Assembly: GCA_002189035.1 (NCBI GenBank)
Contig: NEEC01000007.1
Coordinates: forward strand, 868,001 to 932,000
Origin: Utricularia gibba
Lineage: Eukaryota > Streptophyta > Magnoliopsida > Lamiales > Lentibulariaceae
Length of the DNA: 64,000 bases
Direction of reading: 5' to 3'
The notes beneath the pieces are model-generated. The model ran no database searches, was not told where the DNA came from, and saw only the letters and a list, made by a program, of their open reading frames with translations. Both the position numbers and the translations under genes were made by a program. Below, one piece after another: positions 12,968 to 23,833 of the stretch (position 1 is its first letter; each line of letters begins with the position of its first letter).

Positions 12968-14281
12968 TCAAACCACAGGGGTTAACAGGGGCTTCCCAGA
13001 AAAGTGAGCATCTAGATTCCTTAAAATCAGATCAGCCATGTCAACTTCTGTTTCCACTGTACTGGTTCCAACATGAGGCGAAAGCACAACATTTTCAAGG
13101 CTAAACAGCGCCTCTGGCACATGGGGTTCATTCTGGAAGACATCAAGGCCGGCACCCCCTAACCGCCCCTCGACCAAGGCAGAAACGAGTTCATGCTCGT
13201 CGACATGGCCACCTCTACCAACGTTGATCAAAACTCCCTCTGCACCCAACGCCTGAATCACTTCTCGATTCACAATGTGTCTGGTTTCGGGATTTAGGTC
13301 ACAGGCCACTACTAAGATGTCACAGTTTGAGGCTAGCTCTGTGATAGTTGAGTAATACTTGTAGTTTTTATTTTGTTTCTCAGATCTGGAGCTGTAGCTG
13401 ATTGGACAGCCGAACTCCTCCACTCGCTTGGCGATTGCTGAACCAACCCTTCCAAGGCCTATAATTCCCACCCTTTTACCACTCAACTGCAACACAAAGA
13501 GAATGATTAGTGTGGATACTGAAGTTAACACAGAGAACCGTTAAAAAAGAAGGTAAAAAGATCATTTATAATAATCACACTGATGAAGAATGTCCTACAG
13601 AAGCAAGCAATGAGCTTTTTTGCATGATTTCCAATTAGTTGGCTGAATCCAGTAACAGTGTAAGAGAAAAGCAATGAGCTTTTTTGCATGCTCATTGTTG
13701 ATGCAAAGTAGAACCAGTGACACTTTCAAACACTCCGATGTTAAAGGTCCAATCTTTTACCTCCCATGAGCGCGATCAATCTTTCATCTACCAATACCAG
13801 CTCCAAAGGTATTCGAATGCAATTCAGATTCAAAATCAGCATAAGGAAATTTCCAAACCTTTGTGGTCAAAGGGAATTTATGGCTCAGCCACTCCCTGTT
13901 CCTCACAAAATTGTCACAAACGCATATTCTTCTCAGAACAGCGATCATCAGAGCAATGGCTGTATCCGCAACTTCAGCACTCACTACATCAGGGGTGTTG
14001 GTAACCCTAATCCCCTTCTCCTCGCATTTCTCCAAATCAACGTAATCCACACCTACGCTGAAGCACGAAACGATTGTCAGGTTGGGTAATGCGTCAATTA
14101 ATTCAGCACCGATTTTCTCGCTGGGGACTCCAACCACAGCGTGGATAGATTCAGCGTGCCGCATGATGAAGCCTCGGGGAGTCGGCGGAGTCTCGTGTCT
14201 GAAGACTGTGAACCTCCTCCCGAGCTCCTGTTCCAAGTAGCCGTAAGATGGACCCATCATTAGAACTCCGATGGACTTCAT
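12968..14281 (-). CDS. HPR3: Glyoxylate/hydroxypyruvate reductase, HPR3-like (D-2-hydroxyacid dehydrogenase)
   Basis: Two exons (13859-14281 and 12968-13486) join in phase to 313 residues, the usual size for HPR2/HPR3. The start [11 protein letters not shown] is the first family-like Met; the open frame upstream of it has no stop but is not conserved. The NAD(P)-binding fold has GIIGLGRVG at residues 148-156. The catalytic triad of the D-isomer 2-hydroxyacid dehydrogenase family is complete: Arg232 in INVGRGG, Glu261 in FQNEP and His279 in SPHVG. Known plant homologues reduce hydroxypyruvate or glyoxylate outside peroxisomes as a photorespiratory bypass. No C-terminal peroxisomal SKL-type signal is seen (it ends LLTPVV), consistent with a cytosolic or plastid location. 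HPR3 is preferred over HPR2, but sequence comparison would be needed to settle it. Confidence 0.9.
13605..13690. repeat. 22-bp direct repeat pair inside the HPR3-like intron
   Basis: The 22-base word at 13605-13626 (AAGCAATGAGC followed by TTTTTTGCATG) recurs exactly at 13669-13690, 64 bases downstream, within the single intron. This looks like a small local duplication with no coding effect. Confidence 0.8.
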
Positions 14282-14573
14282 TCTGGTCGCAGCGTTGCCG
14301 AAATTCCCGCTACAAGCGCGCGGCCGCTGGATCCGGCTAAGATAGCAGTCGCGGAGATGCCCCCCGACAAATCCGGTCAACTGAATTAGAAATGTAATCA
14401 AAGTTTTGATTTTTTTATAATTTATCGAAGTGCTTCAATGCATAGAGAAGAATTCACAGGCAAGAAAATGGGTGCCATATTCGGTTGCTCGTGTTTTCCA
14501 AAAATGGCAACCACATAGCAAAAAAGAATCAGGAAGATGATTTTGCTCCGATTTTCAGAGATGGAATTCTGAA
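14282..14573. promoter_or_regulatory. Shared 292-bp divergent promoter region (HPR3-like / RopGEF)
   Basis: The reductase ATG (minus strand, ends 14281) and the RopGEF ATG (plus strand, 14574) face away from each other across only 292 bases, which must hold both leaders and both core promoters. The sequence is AT-rich; I could not assign a clear TATA box to either gene. Confidence 0.5.
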
Positions 14574-16576
14574 ATGGTTGAAGCATCCGGGGAAGAACTT
14601 GGGACCCCGAAATCCCGCCTCGGAATCTTGAAGGGGATGATTTGGGATCGTGCAAAACGCACCCGCAGCTTCATCCTTGACAAAAGTGGCTCCTTCGCTT
14701 CACCTGGTCGTGATCATGAGAGGCTGATGTATAGAAACCACGAGAAAAATCGGTACATGGAAACTGCTCGAATAGTATCCGCCCTCGTCGGAACGGAGGA
14801 CGTCAAATCCCGGTTGGCCAACAGCCCGAATTCTGGTGGCCGCGATAAGAAACTCTCAGGCATGGATGTAACACGATCATTAATGATAGTATATTTGGGT
14901 TTATCGAATGATCAGGCTTAACATTGAGTGCTTGATTTAGATATGGAAATGATGAAGGAAAGGTTTGCCAAGTTGCTGCTAGGGGAAGACATGTCCGGTG
15001 GCGGAAAAGGCGTTTCGTCGGCGTTAGCCTTGTCGAATGCTATCACCAACATTGCTGGTTTGTACTGTTGGTTTCCATAGAAGCTAGTTCAAGTTGCATG
15101 CCTTATGCTGTTAAATGGAATCAGCTTCTGCATTTGGAGAGCAGAAGAGATTGGAGCCAATGTCAGAAGAAACTAAGGCTAGATGGAGAAAGGAGATCGA
15201 TTGGCTTCTTTCTGTTACAGACTACATTGTTGAATTAGTCCCTACGAAGCACAAGTCTAAAGATGGGAACTCCATGGAGGCAAACCTTCATCTCTTTTAC
15301 GTCATCTTTCCACCATTCCTACTGAAAGTTCACAGCTTTTTTTTTTTTTTTTTTTGCACCAGGTTATGGTGACAAAGCAGAGAAACGACCTCCACATGAA
15401 CATCCCTGCACTCAAGAAGCTAGACGCTATGCTCCTTGTTAGACTTGATTTTCCTCAAAGTTGTCACCTTTTAGATTCTTTTGTTACGACATTGACACAA
15501 TCTAATGATGCTCGACAGGATTGTCTGGAGAATTTCAAGGATCAACAGGAATTCTACTACGGAGACGATGTGTTGCATAAAAATGAGGATAAATGGTGGA
15601 TCCCCGCTCCGAGAGTTCCAGCAAATGGTTTGTCTGATGTATCAAGAAAATGGCTGCAGCATCAAAGGGATTCAGTTAACCAAGTACTGAAAGCAGCCAT
15701 GGCTATAAATGCTCAAGTCCTCGCAGAAATGGAAATCCCTGAATGTTACCTGGAAACACTTCCTAAAGTAAGAAGATTGCAAGAAAAGTTTTTTTTTTTT
15801 TTTTCCCACAGAGCATTCAGAAGTTGTATCTATGATAGAATGGAAGAGCAAGCCTTGGAGACTCTATATACAGGATCATCACGGAGGAGTTCTTCGATCC
15901 GGACTACTTGCTTTCCTCTATAGACTTGTCATCGGAGTACAAGATAGTTGAGCTCAAGAACAAGATTGAGGCATCTATGGTTATATGGAGAAGAAAGCTC
16001 ACAACCAAGGAGACCAAGTCCTGGGCCTCAACAGTAAGCTCTGAAAAGAGGGAAATATTAGAAGAAAGAGCAGAAACAATCTTGCTCATTCTCAAGCATC
16101 GGTTCCCTGGAATCAGCCAATCTGATCTTGAAATCACCAAAATCCAATACAACAGGGTAAGTTAGTAAGCAATCCAGCAAGCTAATAGCTCCAGCTTTTC
16201 ATTCCTTGATCCTGATGGATGGTTGAAGGATGTGGGGCACGCCATCCTCGAAAGCTACTCTAGAATCATCGAGAGCTTGGCGTTCAACGTGTTGTCGAAA
16301 ATACAAGATGTTATGCAAGCTGATGATGCTGCAAGAAGTCAATCAAAAGAAGCTGCGGAGAAGGAGAACGCCATAGCGATGGACAGCGAGACGCCAACGT
16401 CGAAAACACTGTTGGATTTTATGGGGTGGACGATGGATCAAGCAGATGCAGTGGAGAAGAAGGATTTGCAGGAGATTAATCAGCAGCTAAGCAAACCTGA
16501 AAATGCGGTTACGAACAAGAAGTTATCATACTTAGAGCAACTTGGTGGTACTCGAAGTCCGGCAGCAAGACACTAG
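14574..16576 (+). CDS. ROPGEF: Rop guanine nucleotide exchange factor (PRONE domain)
   Basis: Seven exons (14574-14859, 14941-15057, 15125-15279, 15363-15437, 15519-15767, 15839-16156, 16229-16576) total 1548 bases, giving 515 residues. The PRONE domain fills the centre: [79 protein letters not shown] and [24 protein letters not shown] proteins load GTP onto plant Rho (Rop) GTPases at the plasma membrane in polar growth and receptor-kinase signalling. The short variable C-terminus ends ...SPAARH and contains TLLDFMGW. The frame holds only if introns 1 and 3 use GC donors (at 14860 and 15280, each after AG). The acceptor of intron 5 is placed at 15838, about 30 bases past the poly-T/CCCACAG site, because only this restores frame. 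Confidence 0.9.
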
Positions 16577-16791
16577 CTGCTAGTGAATGTCACAAGGATG
16601 AAGGGATGTTCGAAAATAGTCTCTCATGCGACAACGGACAATATTTATCGAAGTCGTTACAAGCAAAAAAGCGTTATGGATTTAAAAAGTGTAGACAAGG
16701 AACCACGACTCTATCCAAAATAGGCGTAAATTGAGAATCAATTTCCAAACAATTCTATCTTCTAGGTTCCAAAGCTGAGGCCATTGCGAAG

Positions 16792-17238
16792 ATGGTGATT
16801 CTATCATCTTCATCGATTCTCCAATTCAAATCCCTTTCGCTCGGTAATCCTTTTCTTCATGGCACCGCCCTCCGCAGAGAGAGCCCTGCGTTGCTGTCGT
16901 CTTCATCTGGGCAGCCGTCACTGCAGATAAAGGCGATGCGTTCTTTACAAGGGAAAGTCGTTTGCTCCACCAATGACCAGACAGTGGCAGTGGAGGTCGT
17001 TCGCTTGGCTCCGCATCCGAAGTACAAGCGCCGCGTGAAGAAGAAGAAGACTTATCAGGCGCATGACCCGCTGAATCAGTTCAAAGTTGGGGATTTTGTT
17101 CGCCTCGAACAGCGCCGACCCGTCAGCAAGACTAAGACTTTCTGGGCTATCCCCGCCGGAAGAAAAACTAACGTCGAACCTCAGCCAGATGTGGATACTC
17201 CGCAGGAGCTATCCATTCCTCTGGAATCGGCAAGTTGA
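16792..17238 (+). CDS. RPS17: 30S ribosomal protein S17, chloroplastic (uS17c)
   Basis: A single exon encodes 148 residues. A Ser/Leu-rich transit peptide of about 48 residues precedes the S17 OB-fold: LQGKVVCSTNDQTVAVEVVR, APHPKYKRRVKKKKTYQAHD, KVGDFVRLEQRRPVSKTKTF. Bacterial-type S17 binds 16S rRNA early in small-subunit assembly; the nuclear copy serves the plastid ribosome. The C-terminal extension (NVEPQPDVDTPQELS) is typical of plant plastid forms. The start ATG at 16792 is the first in frame. The gene lies about 215 bases after the RopGEF stop on the same strand. Confidence 0.95.
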   Translation: MVILSSSSILQFKSLSLGNPFLHGTALRRESPALLSSSSGQPSLQIKAMRSLQGKVVCSTNDQTVAVEVVRLAPHPKYKRRVKKKKTYQAHDPLNQFKVGDFVRLEQRRPVSKTKTFWAIPAGRKTNVEPQPDVDTPQELSIPLESAS

Positions 17239-19267
17239 GTGTCGTTATGTGGGTTGTATTGATATTGATCTCTGTGGTGCCTGTAGCATGCAACTACTCT
17301 TTTGAATTCAACTTGTTTTGTACTTCAGTTCGGCATTTCGAATCTATGAAATTCCTGCTTATGGTACCAAAAGATTCATTCTTTGCACTGTAAATGTTTC
17401 TCTACATTCATCAGTGTGCAAGATATGACGGCTATTGATTGGAACTACCTACCCTACTAGGATTTTGGTCGAAGAAGAGATGCTGTAGGTTTGATGAATT
17501 GATAAGAGTTGAATTTCAAACTTCTTGAAATGTGGATTTAACTTCATTTGACGCCGCCCCTCATGGATCTTCGAACTTCAATCTATTTGTTTGTTTAGAT
17601 TGCATTTATAATCACATCCCCGGCCTTGGCTACTAGAATTTTATTCAATTTTTGCATCGCTTCTCCTCAGCCAGAGTGATGTGTTAAAGATTAGTTGACA
17701 AATAATTAGCTTATGGTTTTCATGTGATATGTTGTCCTCGGCTGTTTTGCATATAAGAAAATGTGGCTGCTTCAATGATCATTCATGTCACGTTAAGTCT
17801 GTCGAGTTGGTGGTACTTGGTAGCTGAACTCCCAAATAACTCTTATTTGATTTTGATATCTTCTTCCATTTGCTGTACGAGTAGAGTTGCCATATAGCTT
17901 TTTGGAACGGATCAGGCATCTATAGCGGTAATGAATGTTATACAGGGAATTTTTATTGATATTGCTGATGCAAATACATGCCTTGATAAATACTACATCT
18001 TTCAAAAGTGCCTGGATTATGGCGTTCAGCTAGTTCACAACTGTTTGAACCCTGCCATGGATCTAAAAAGTGTCCTGTATGGTGGTAAAGCCGTGAAAGA
18101 TGCAGAAATTGAGGATGATCCTGAAGATGAAACTGCTGCCAGCCATTAGGAAACTCAGTCATTTGCTGGTTCTATTCCTGTTTAAAGAACCCTCTTCCTT
18201 GGGATCACACTTTTCAGCCAACTGCAGAACATGTTTATTTCTCACCTTCATGTTTGGAAACGTTTTAAAGTGTGTTAGTTGGAAGTGCTTCGTGAAGACA
18301 TGGTGGAAATGAAGAAGACGCACACAAGGCGACTGAATCAACCAATGGACAAGGAAGCAAACATAGCTTCTTCAAAGGAACAAAGATTTGTCTTCACTGA
18401 TGAAATTGATGCAGCTATTGATCAGAGGACTGGCTTCTTCTGCTGCTGCTGTTTTACCAAGAGGCAACTAAATCATGTATGCGCCTCTACATTTTTCTTG
18501 GAGAGCTTCATAAGAATATCAATGGATGCCAGGGGATCAATCACTAAACCTCCCATTGAGTTGTATTTTTTTTTCTAGAAATAATTTATGTAAATCATAA
18601 ATATATTTGTTTTTTCAAATATGAAATAATTAACTCCATTTGCATTCCTTTGAGCCCAATGATATGGTGGGATGAACCCGCGAGGGCCCAGATACGAGAA
18701 TTGGGCCAGCGGGTTGGCCCACGATGACGACCTGCCTGGAGAAAACTCCGCATAGCAGCAGGTCGAGAGGTTTTTCGCCATCTTTCACTACGAGGAAGAG
18801 ACCAAATCGTTCCTTGTGATGAATCAATGTTCCGGTGGAAGGAGATAAATCTGTTCTTCACCTGTTTTTAGGGTAAGATGCCCTGTTTCTGTTATTTTTT
18901 TAATATTTAAGACATGTCAATTTGGAACATCTTTTCGCTCGCACTGCCCTGAATTTTGGGGGAGTTTTTCAGCATTGTATATTGTTGGTTAAAAATGGGC
19001 ACCCTTCATTTTCATGATTAGGTTGCAATATTTTTTAGTAACAGATGGGTTTCCTGTGCTAGTATGATCGAGCAGTTTTTCGGTTTCCTAAAGAATTCAG
19101 CAATTCTGAGCCTTGGCTATTATTACTTTTCACTCCATACTACTAGAGAGGATTTCTTTAATCTACTGTGAGGTTTTTTTTCCTGCTTGAGAAATTATTC
19201 AATATCCTGTCTTTACTGGGTTTTTCTGTGGCATGGATGGGCATGCAGGTTTGGGGAAAAAAGACAT
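17239..19267 (+). other. Region between RPS17 and CCMH with unassigned open segments
   Basis: Two kilobases without a gene I can name. Two plus-strand segments look more protein-like than their surroundings. One at about 17931-18149 includes LDYGVQLVHNCLNPAMD and ends in an acidic EIEDDPEDETAASH with a stop. The other, at about 18282-18477, includes KEQRFVFTDEIDAAIDQRTG and a run of cysteines. They could be exons of an unrecognised transcript, leader exons of the CCMH transcript or a decayed gene. A GC-rich patch near 18650-18860 also stands out from the AT-rich surroundings. I infer no function. Confidence 0.35.
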
Positions 19268-20110
19268 ATGGAGAACAAGGAGGACGCGGTTAAGCAAGAG
19301 CGATTGGTGGAAGCACGGGCAAGAAACATAAGTCACAATGTGAGATGTACTGAATGTGGTAGTCAGTCCATAGAAGATTCTCAGGCTGATATAGCAATTC
19401 TCCTCCGCAAGGTACTGATATTGTATATCCATCTTCCTCTTGTTTCTAAACCAAAAACGTAACTACCTTTTAAATGCAAAGATGATGATGAATTCAGTGC
19501 TATTAACGTTGTTGATGCTATTACTGCCTTCAAGTACGATTATATATTTGCTACGGTATTATTATATGTGGTGCTGATTGTCATCCTTCTTCATTGCATT
19601 TTGGCTCGACCTTTTTCTATGCACTTACATAGTTGTTTGTGGAGCTTTTCTGTTGCTCATGGATGAAAAAATTCGCTCGGGTTAATTTGATCCCCGTTTC
19701 CTTTAGCTTATCCGAGACCAAATTCGTTCTGGGAAAAGCGATAAGGAGATTTTCAAGAAGCTGGAGGAAGATTTTGGTGAGACTGTACTTTACACACCAA
19801 AATTTGATATGCAAACTGCTGCTCTTTGGCTTTCTCCGGTTAGTAAAATATCTACAACACTTCCTCCATCCATTTCTCTGTTATTTTTTACCATATAAGT
19901 ATGAAACTATGTTGGCAGCTTATTGTTGCTGGTGCTGCTGGGGGAATATGGGCATACAATAGATACAGAAGAAAAACTAACGTCCATATTATGGTACTAG
20001 ACCTGATCAGAGGAATCCCACTTACACCCAAGGAGAAGGAGACTGTGCTAGATCTTCTAACCCCACCTACATCTCGACCAGCATCCTCTTGGTGGAGAAG
20101 ATCCAGCTGA
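19268..20110 (+). CDS. CCMH: Cytochrome c-type biogenesis protein CcmH, mitochondrial
   Basis: Three exons (19268-19411, 19707-19838, 19919-20110) join in phase to 155 residues, close to the known plant CCMH length. The conserved block SHNVRCTECGSQSIEDSQAD holds the redox RCxxC motif, followed by LRKLIRDQIRSGKSDKEI and the family signature FGETVLYTPKFDMQTAALW. One membrane span follows (LIVAGAAGGIWAYNRY), then a short soluble tail (IRGIPLTPKEKE). In plant mitochondria the system I maturation pathway uses CCMH on the intermembrane side, where the RCxxC thiols act in reducing apocytochrome c before haem attachment. The start MENKEDAVKQERL is chosen because it directly precedes the conserved EARARNISHNV block; the 5' leader may contain introns. 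Confidence 0.93.
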
Positions 20111-22646
20111 GTTACATCTCCTCTCAAGGTATACACCATTTAGTGTGTTACTGTGGAGCTTGTTCAAATTTTCTCAGGCCCCCTGGTAGCTAGAAAATTA
20201 ATCCATCCAACTGCTGAAAGTGTAGACTATTTACTTACAAACTGATGGAACTATTTTTCACCTTGGACACCACACATGCTGTAACATGCCTTGTTTTAGG
20301 GAAAACAACACGTCACTAGATCGCCAAGACTTGTGGGATCCGGTTACTGATCAATGGACCAGAAACCCAGAAACATTTACAGCAATGACAACCCAACAAT
20401 CTTCCCTTTAAAAGACAATCCGTAAATTCCCCTCTGGTGAAATGTTCAAGTTCCGACATGGAGACATACATGTACTTGACTAACGAGGCTGCGCGCATAC
20501 ATGCATCGTGAATCCACGTCAGTGCACTTGCACCATCGCATTTATGTGATGCATGAAAATTAACATGCATCATGTACACGTTGCTGAACCATGCTCTAAA
20601 CATAAATAATCCAAGTTTCAATGCTCATATCCACTCCGATCAACTTGTTTCACTTGAATTGAAAATCCCATGGACCGAAAACCGAATCATGAATGGATAT
20701 AAACCCTAGTTGTAGTAGTGTACATTGTCTGCAGCATAAGAGCCACTAGCCCCATCAAATTGGATGCAACTTGGACTCTGCCCTTTAGAAATTATTATCC
20801 CTTTCTACAACACCATGAAATGAACGTGCGAATTGTGCACCTTTGCTTCATTATATAAAGGGTAGTTTTTTTAAAAAAAATTTACCCTTGTTGTAAAAGG
20901 TAAGAGTAAAAGACGTCAAGTGGGATCTGATGCGCTGGTGTAGGCTTTAACCATGGCCGTCGGTGGCTTCCCACGCCCCGGTCCTTGTAAGATCTACCCT
21001 ACGGTGAATGCCGACGGGAGACGACGGGAGCACTGTCACTCAAAAAAAAAAAAAAAAAGAAAATTCGAATAGGCGGCCGTTCGTGGGCTTATTTTTTTAA
21101 AATGTTATAAATACCTAATTTTTTTCTTTATTAAAATTAATTATTATAATTTATCTTCTAAAGAAAGTGGGACCAAACAAGTGTCATTAACTGTGAAAAA
21201 AGGGGCAATTTGTGTTTATTAATTATAATTTGACATAGGAAAAAAAAACATGAAATTTAATTTTGTGCACCTGTCCAGAAAGGCAATAGGGCCCTCTCAT
21301 GAAAAATATAGGCAAGGACAGAATGAGTACACGTCGTGTCCCCCGACGTGTCCCAATATGCTACTGTATTTCTAACATTTTGTCGCGAGGCCTTAACGGA
21401 CACGTGTCATTCCCGGAGTGGCCGATATTCTTAATAAGTGAATTGTGTTAGATTCGGCCTAATTTGCTGAACTCGATCCTAATCGAACAGCAACGCATCG
21501 TTCTGTTAGGGCATTTTCGCGTAAACCGAGGAAGGGCAAACAAGAGAAAGACAACATGGGACACGAATTTTCTCCATTTTTTTAATTCTGAGTTTATTCC
21601 TTTTGCGTTCTCTTTTCACCTAATCGATTCTCTTACTTCTCAAGGAATCATGTGGGAAGTGTAAAGGCGAGTGACACGCCCCTTGACCCGGTCATCGTCA
21701 TGGCTACAGTTTTTTTTCCTTTTTTTAAAAAAAAAAAATCGGAGGAGGAGGAGGGGTTCCCTATGCATATTATTAATTATAAGTTTAAATTATTACTAAT
21801 ATCCTTAAAAAGATATTGATTTATATTTATATTTAAAGATCGTAGTTAAAAACCAGTCGTCCATGTTTTTACTTTTACCCTGATTGGATGACATGGCAGC
21901 GGCGGTAACTAACTAACTTAACTTATACAGTGACGTCAGCTGGGCAGTGTTTGCTGTAGTGGGGATGGGGTGTTCATTATTGTATTCATATATTACAAAA
22001 TATACTTGTAAGTTGTAATATTGAATAATTTCTGTGTTTCAAAAAATCATAAATTTTTATAACTAAAATATGGGGAATACTTTTTGTTCATTTTCTAAGC
22101 TAATGAGATTTACCCCACAGTAATTTCCCCGGGGACAATGAAGAAAGGGGTGCAAACTCTTCCTAGAATACACTACAAGATCCTGCTATTCTGATGGGTG
22201 CATTGAATTTTTACCAAAATGACAGCAGGCAAAGTGATTTATTGTAGAGTGGTGTTTGTTCTTGCCCCTAGACACTCCACTGTTGGCGGTGTGCATTTGA
22301 CTGGAATAATTGCTTTCTGCTGCTTAACGTTTTTACTGCTGCTTTATCAACTTTAGGAAAATTAACCCCTCTACACCTACCACGCAGAGTGAAAATAAAC
22401 AAAAGAGAGCAACAGAAAGGCCAAAGAAGCTTCTTTTTCTGTATCACCAAAGCCCTTTTTGGGGGCACTCTGTGGCATTCAACCCACTGCATCCAACAAT
22501 AAAGAAGAAAGCAAAGGAAAGGGAAAGTTCCCTCTGTGTCTGTCCCTCTCTCTCTCCCACTCAATCCCTGTGGCGAATCCTCGCTTTCTTCCTTGTTTGA
22601 CTCTGTGCTCTGTCAATATCACACGCTCTTGATTGTAGTTCTCTCC
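20111..22646. other. Intergenic: CCMH 3' region and Aux/IAA promoter
   Basis: About 2.5 kb with no convincing coding sequence. It contains the CCMH 3' end, a GC-rich block followed by an A16 run near 20930-21060, and AT-rich spacer. The last ~150 bases before the Aux/IAA ATG are pyrimidine-rich with a short CT run near 22545-22560, typical of a plant 5' leader. Confidence 0.5.
20930..21062 (+). mobile_element. Possible poly(A)-tailed retroinsertion (SINE-like or processed fragment)
   Basis: A GC-rich block of about 110 bases (CCATGGCCGTCGGTGGCTTC onward) ends in CACTC followed by 16 or more A residues, inside otherwise AT-rich DNA. A GC-rich body with a pure A tail is the form of a retroposed sequence. 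I see no convincing target-site duplication or RNA polymerase III A/B boxes, so the call is tentative. Confidence 0.25.
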
Positions 22647-23833
22647 ATGTCTGCATCTCAAGAGCAAGTTTACATAAGCTTGTTATCACTGCCTTGTTCA
22701 GCAGCCGTTATCTCAAATCATGAGATGAAAGATGTCTCCAATCTTAAGGGAACCGAGCTGAGGCTGGGGTTGCCGGGTTATGAGTCACCGGAGAGAAAGA
22801 ATGGAGGAGGAGAGTTTCTGAAGCTTTGGAAGGATACCAAGGAGGTCTTTCATAGTCCTTCCAAGAGCCCTGTATCGGGTTCTAAGAGGGGCTTGTGTGA
22901 TGACATTAATGATTCTGATAACTGGGGTTTACGTGTTCATGGAGCTGATTTGAGGAAAGCTGAGGCTTTTTTATCCACCACAGATTCCGAATGTAGCAGG
23001 GAAGACATGTACCGCTCTGTAAAGCTTGCAGAGAACAACAATGAAGATGTAAATATTCCACCAGCTTCCAAGTAAGCTTCTATCCCCTGCTTTTCATAAG
23101 CTTCTGCGAGTCTTTTTTTTGTCCAATCTTCGCACCCGATGAGTTCTAACAACTTGCTGATTTCAGGGCACCCATAGTTGGATGGCCACCAGTGAGATCT
23201 TTTTGGAAGAATACGACAGTCACTAATTCATCTCAAACTAACTGCATTCCTACAAACAGTGCTTACAGTTTTTATGTGAAAGTGAGCATGGATGGCGCTC
23301 CGTACTTGAGAAAGATAGACTTGAATGCTTACTCCCACTACACAGAACTCTCATCAGCCCTTGAGAAGATGTTTGGTTGCTTCATTATTGGTAAACATCG
23401 TGTTCTTTCATTCTGGACCTTCTCATCCCGAAACTTCTCCTGTTAAGTACTGAATCATCTCTGCTCAGGGAAACAAGAAGTCCCAAGCGAGAGGCGATTG
23501 ATGGATCTCCTCCACGGCTCCGAATATGTCATGACTTATGAAGACAAGGATGGCGATTGGATGCTCGTTGGAGATGTTCCTTGGGAGTATGCACTCTTGT
23601 GTCCTTGAAAAGCCTTTGAAATGGGTGTTCTTGTTTCCTAAAACCCTTTTTGTATGATTTCAGAATGTTCATGGATTCATGCAAGCGACTGCGAATCACC
23701 AAGGGATCTGAAGCAGTTGGACTTGGTAACTACTTTCTCTGTGCTCCTGCTCCAAATGGATAAAAACATTACCATCCTTTTAACCATTGTTGCAGCTCCG
23801 AGGAGTCTCCACACAAGTCCAAGGTCCAAATAA
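22647..23833 (+). CDS. Aux/IAA transcriptional repressor (IAA8/9/27-like)
   Basis: Five exons (22647-23071, 23167-23390, 23469-23586, 23664-23725, 23796-23833) sum to 867 bases, 288 residues. All four domains are present. Domain I is the EAR-type repression motif TELRLGLPG (residues 36-44), which recruits TOPLESS. Domain II is the auxin-dependent degron VGWPPVRSF (residues 146-154), bound by TIR1/AFB. Domains III/IV form the PB1 dimerisation fold ([57 protein letters not shown]). The C-terminal GLAPR ending favours the IAA8/9/27 branch. Introns fall at the usual Aux/IAA positions. An in-frame ATG at 22536 would add 37 unconserved residues and was not chosen. The degron is followed by FWKN where SYRKN or SFRKN is usual. 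Confidence 0.95.
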
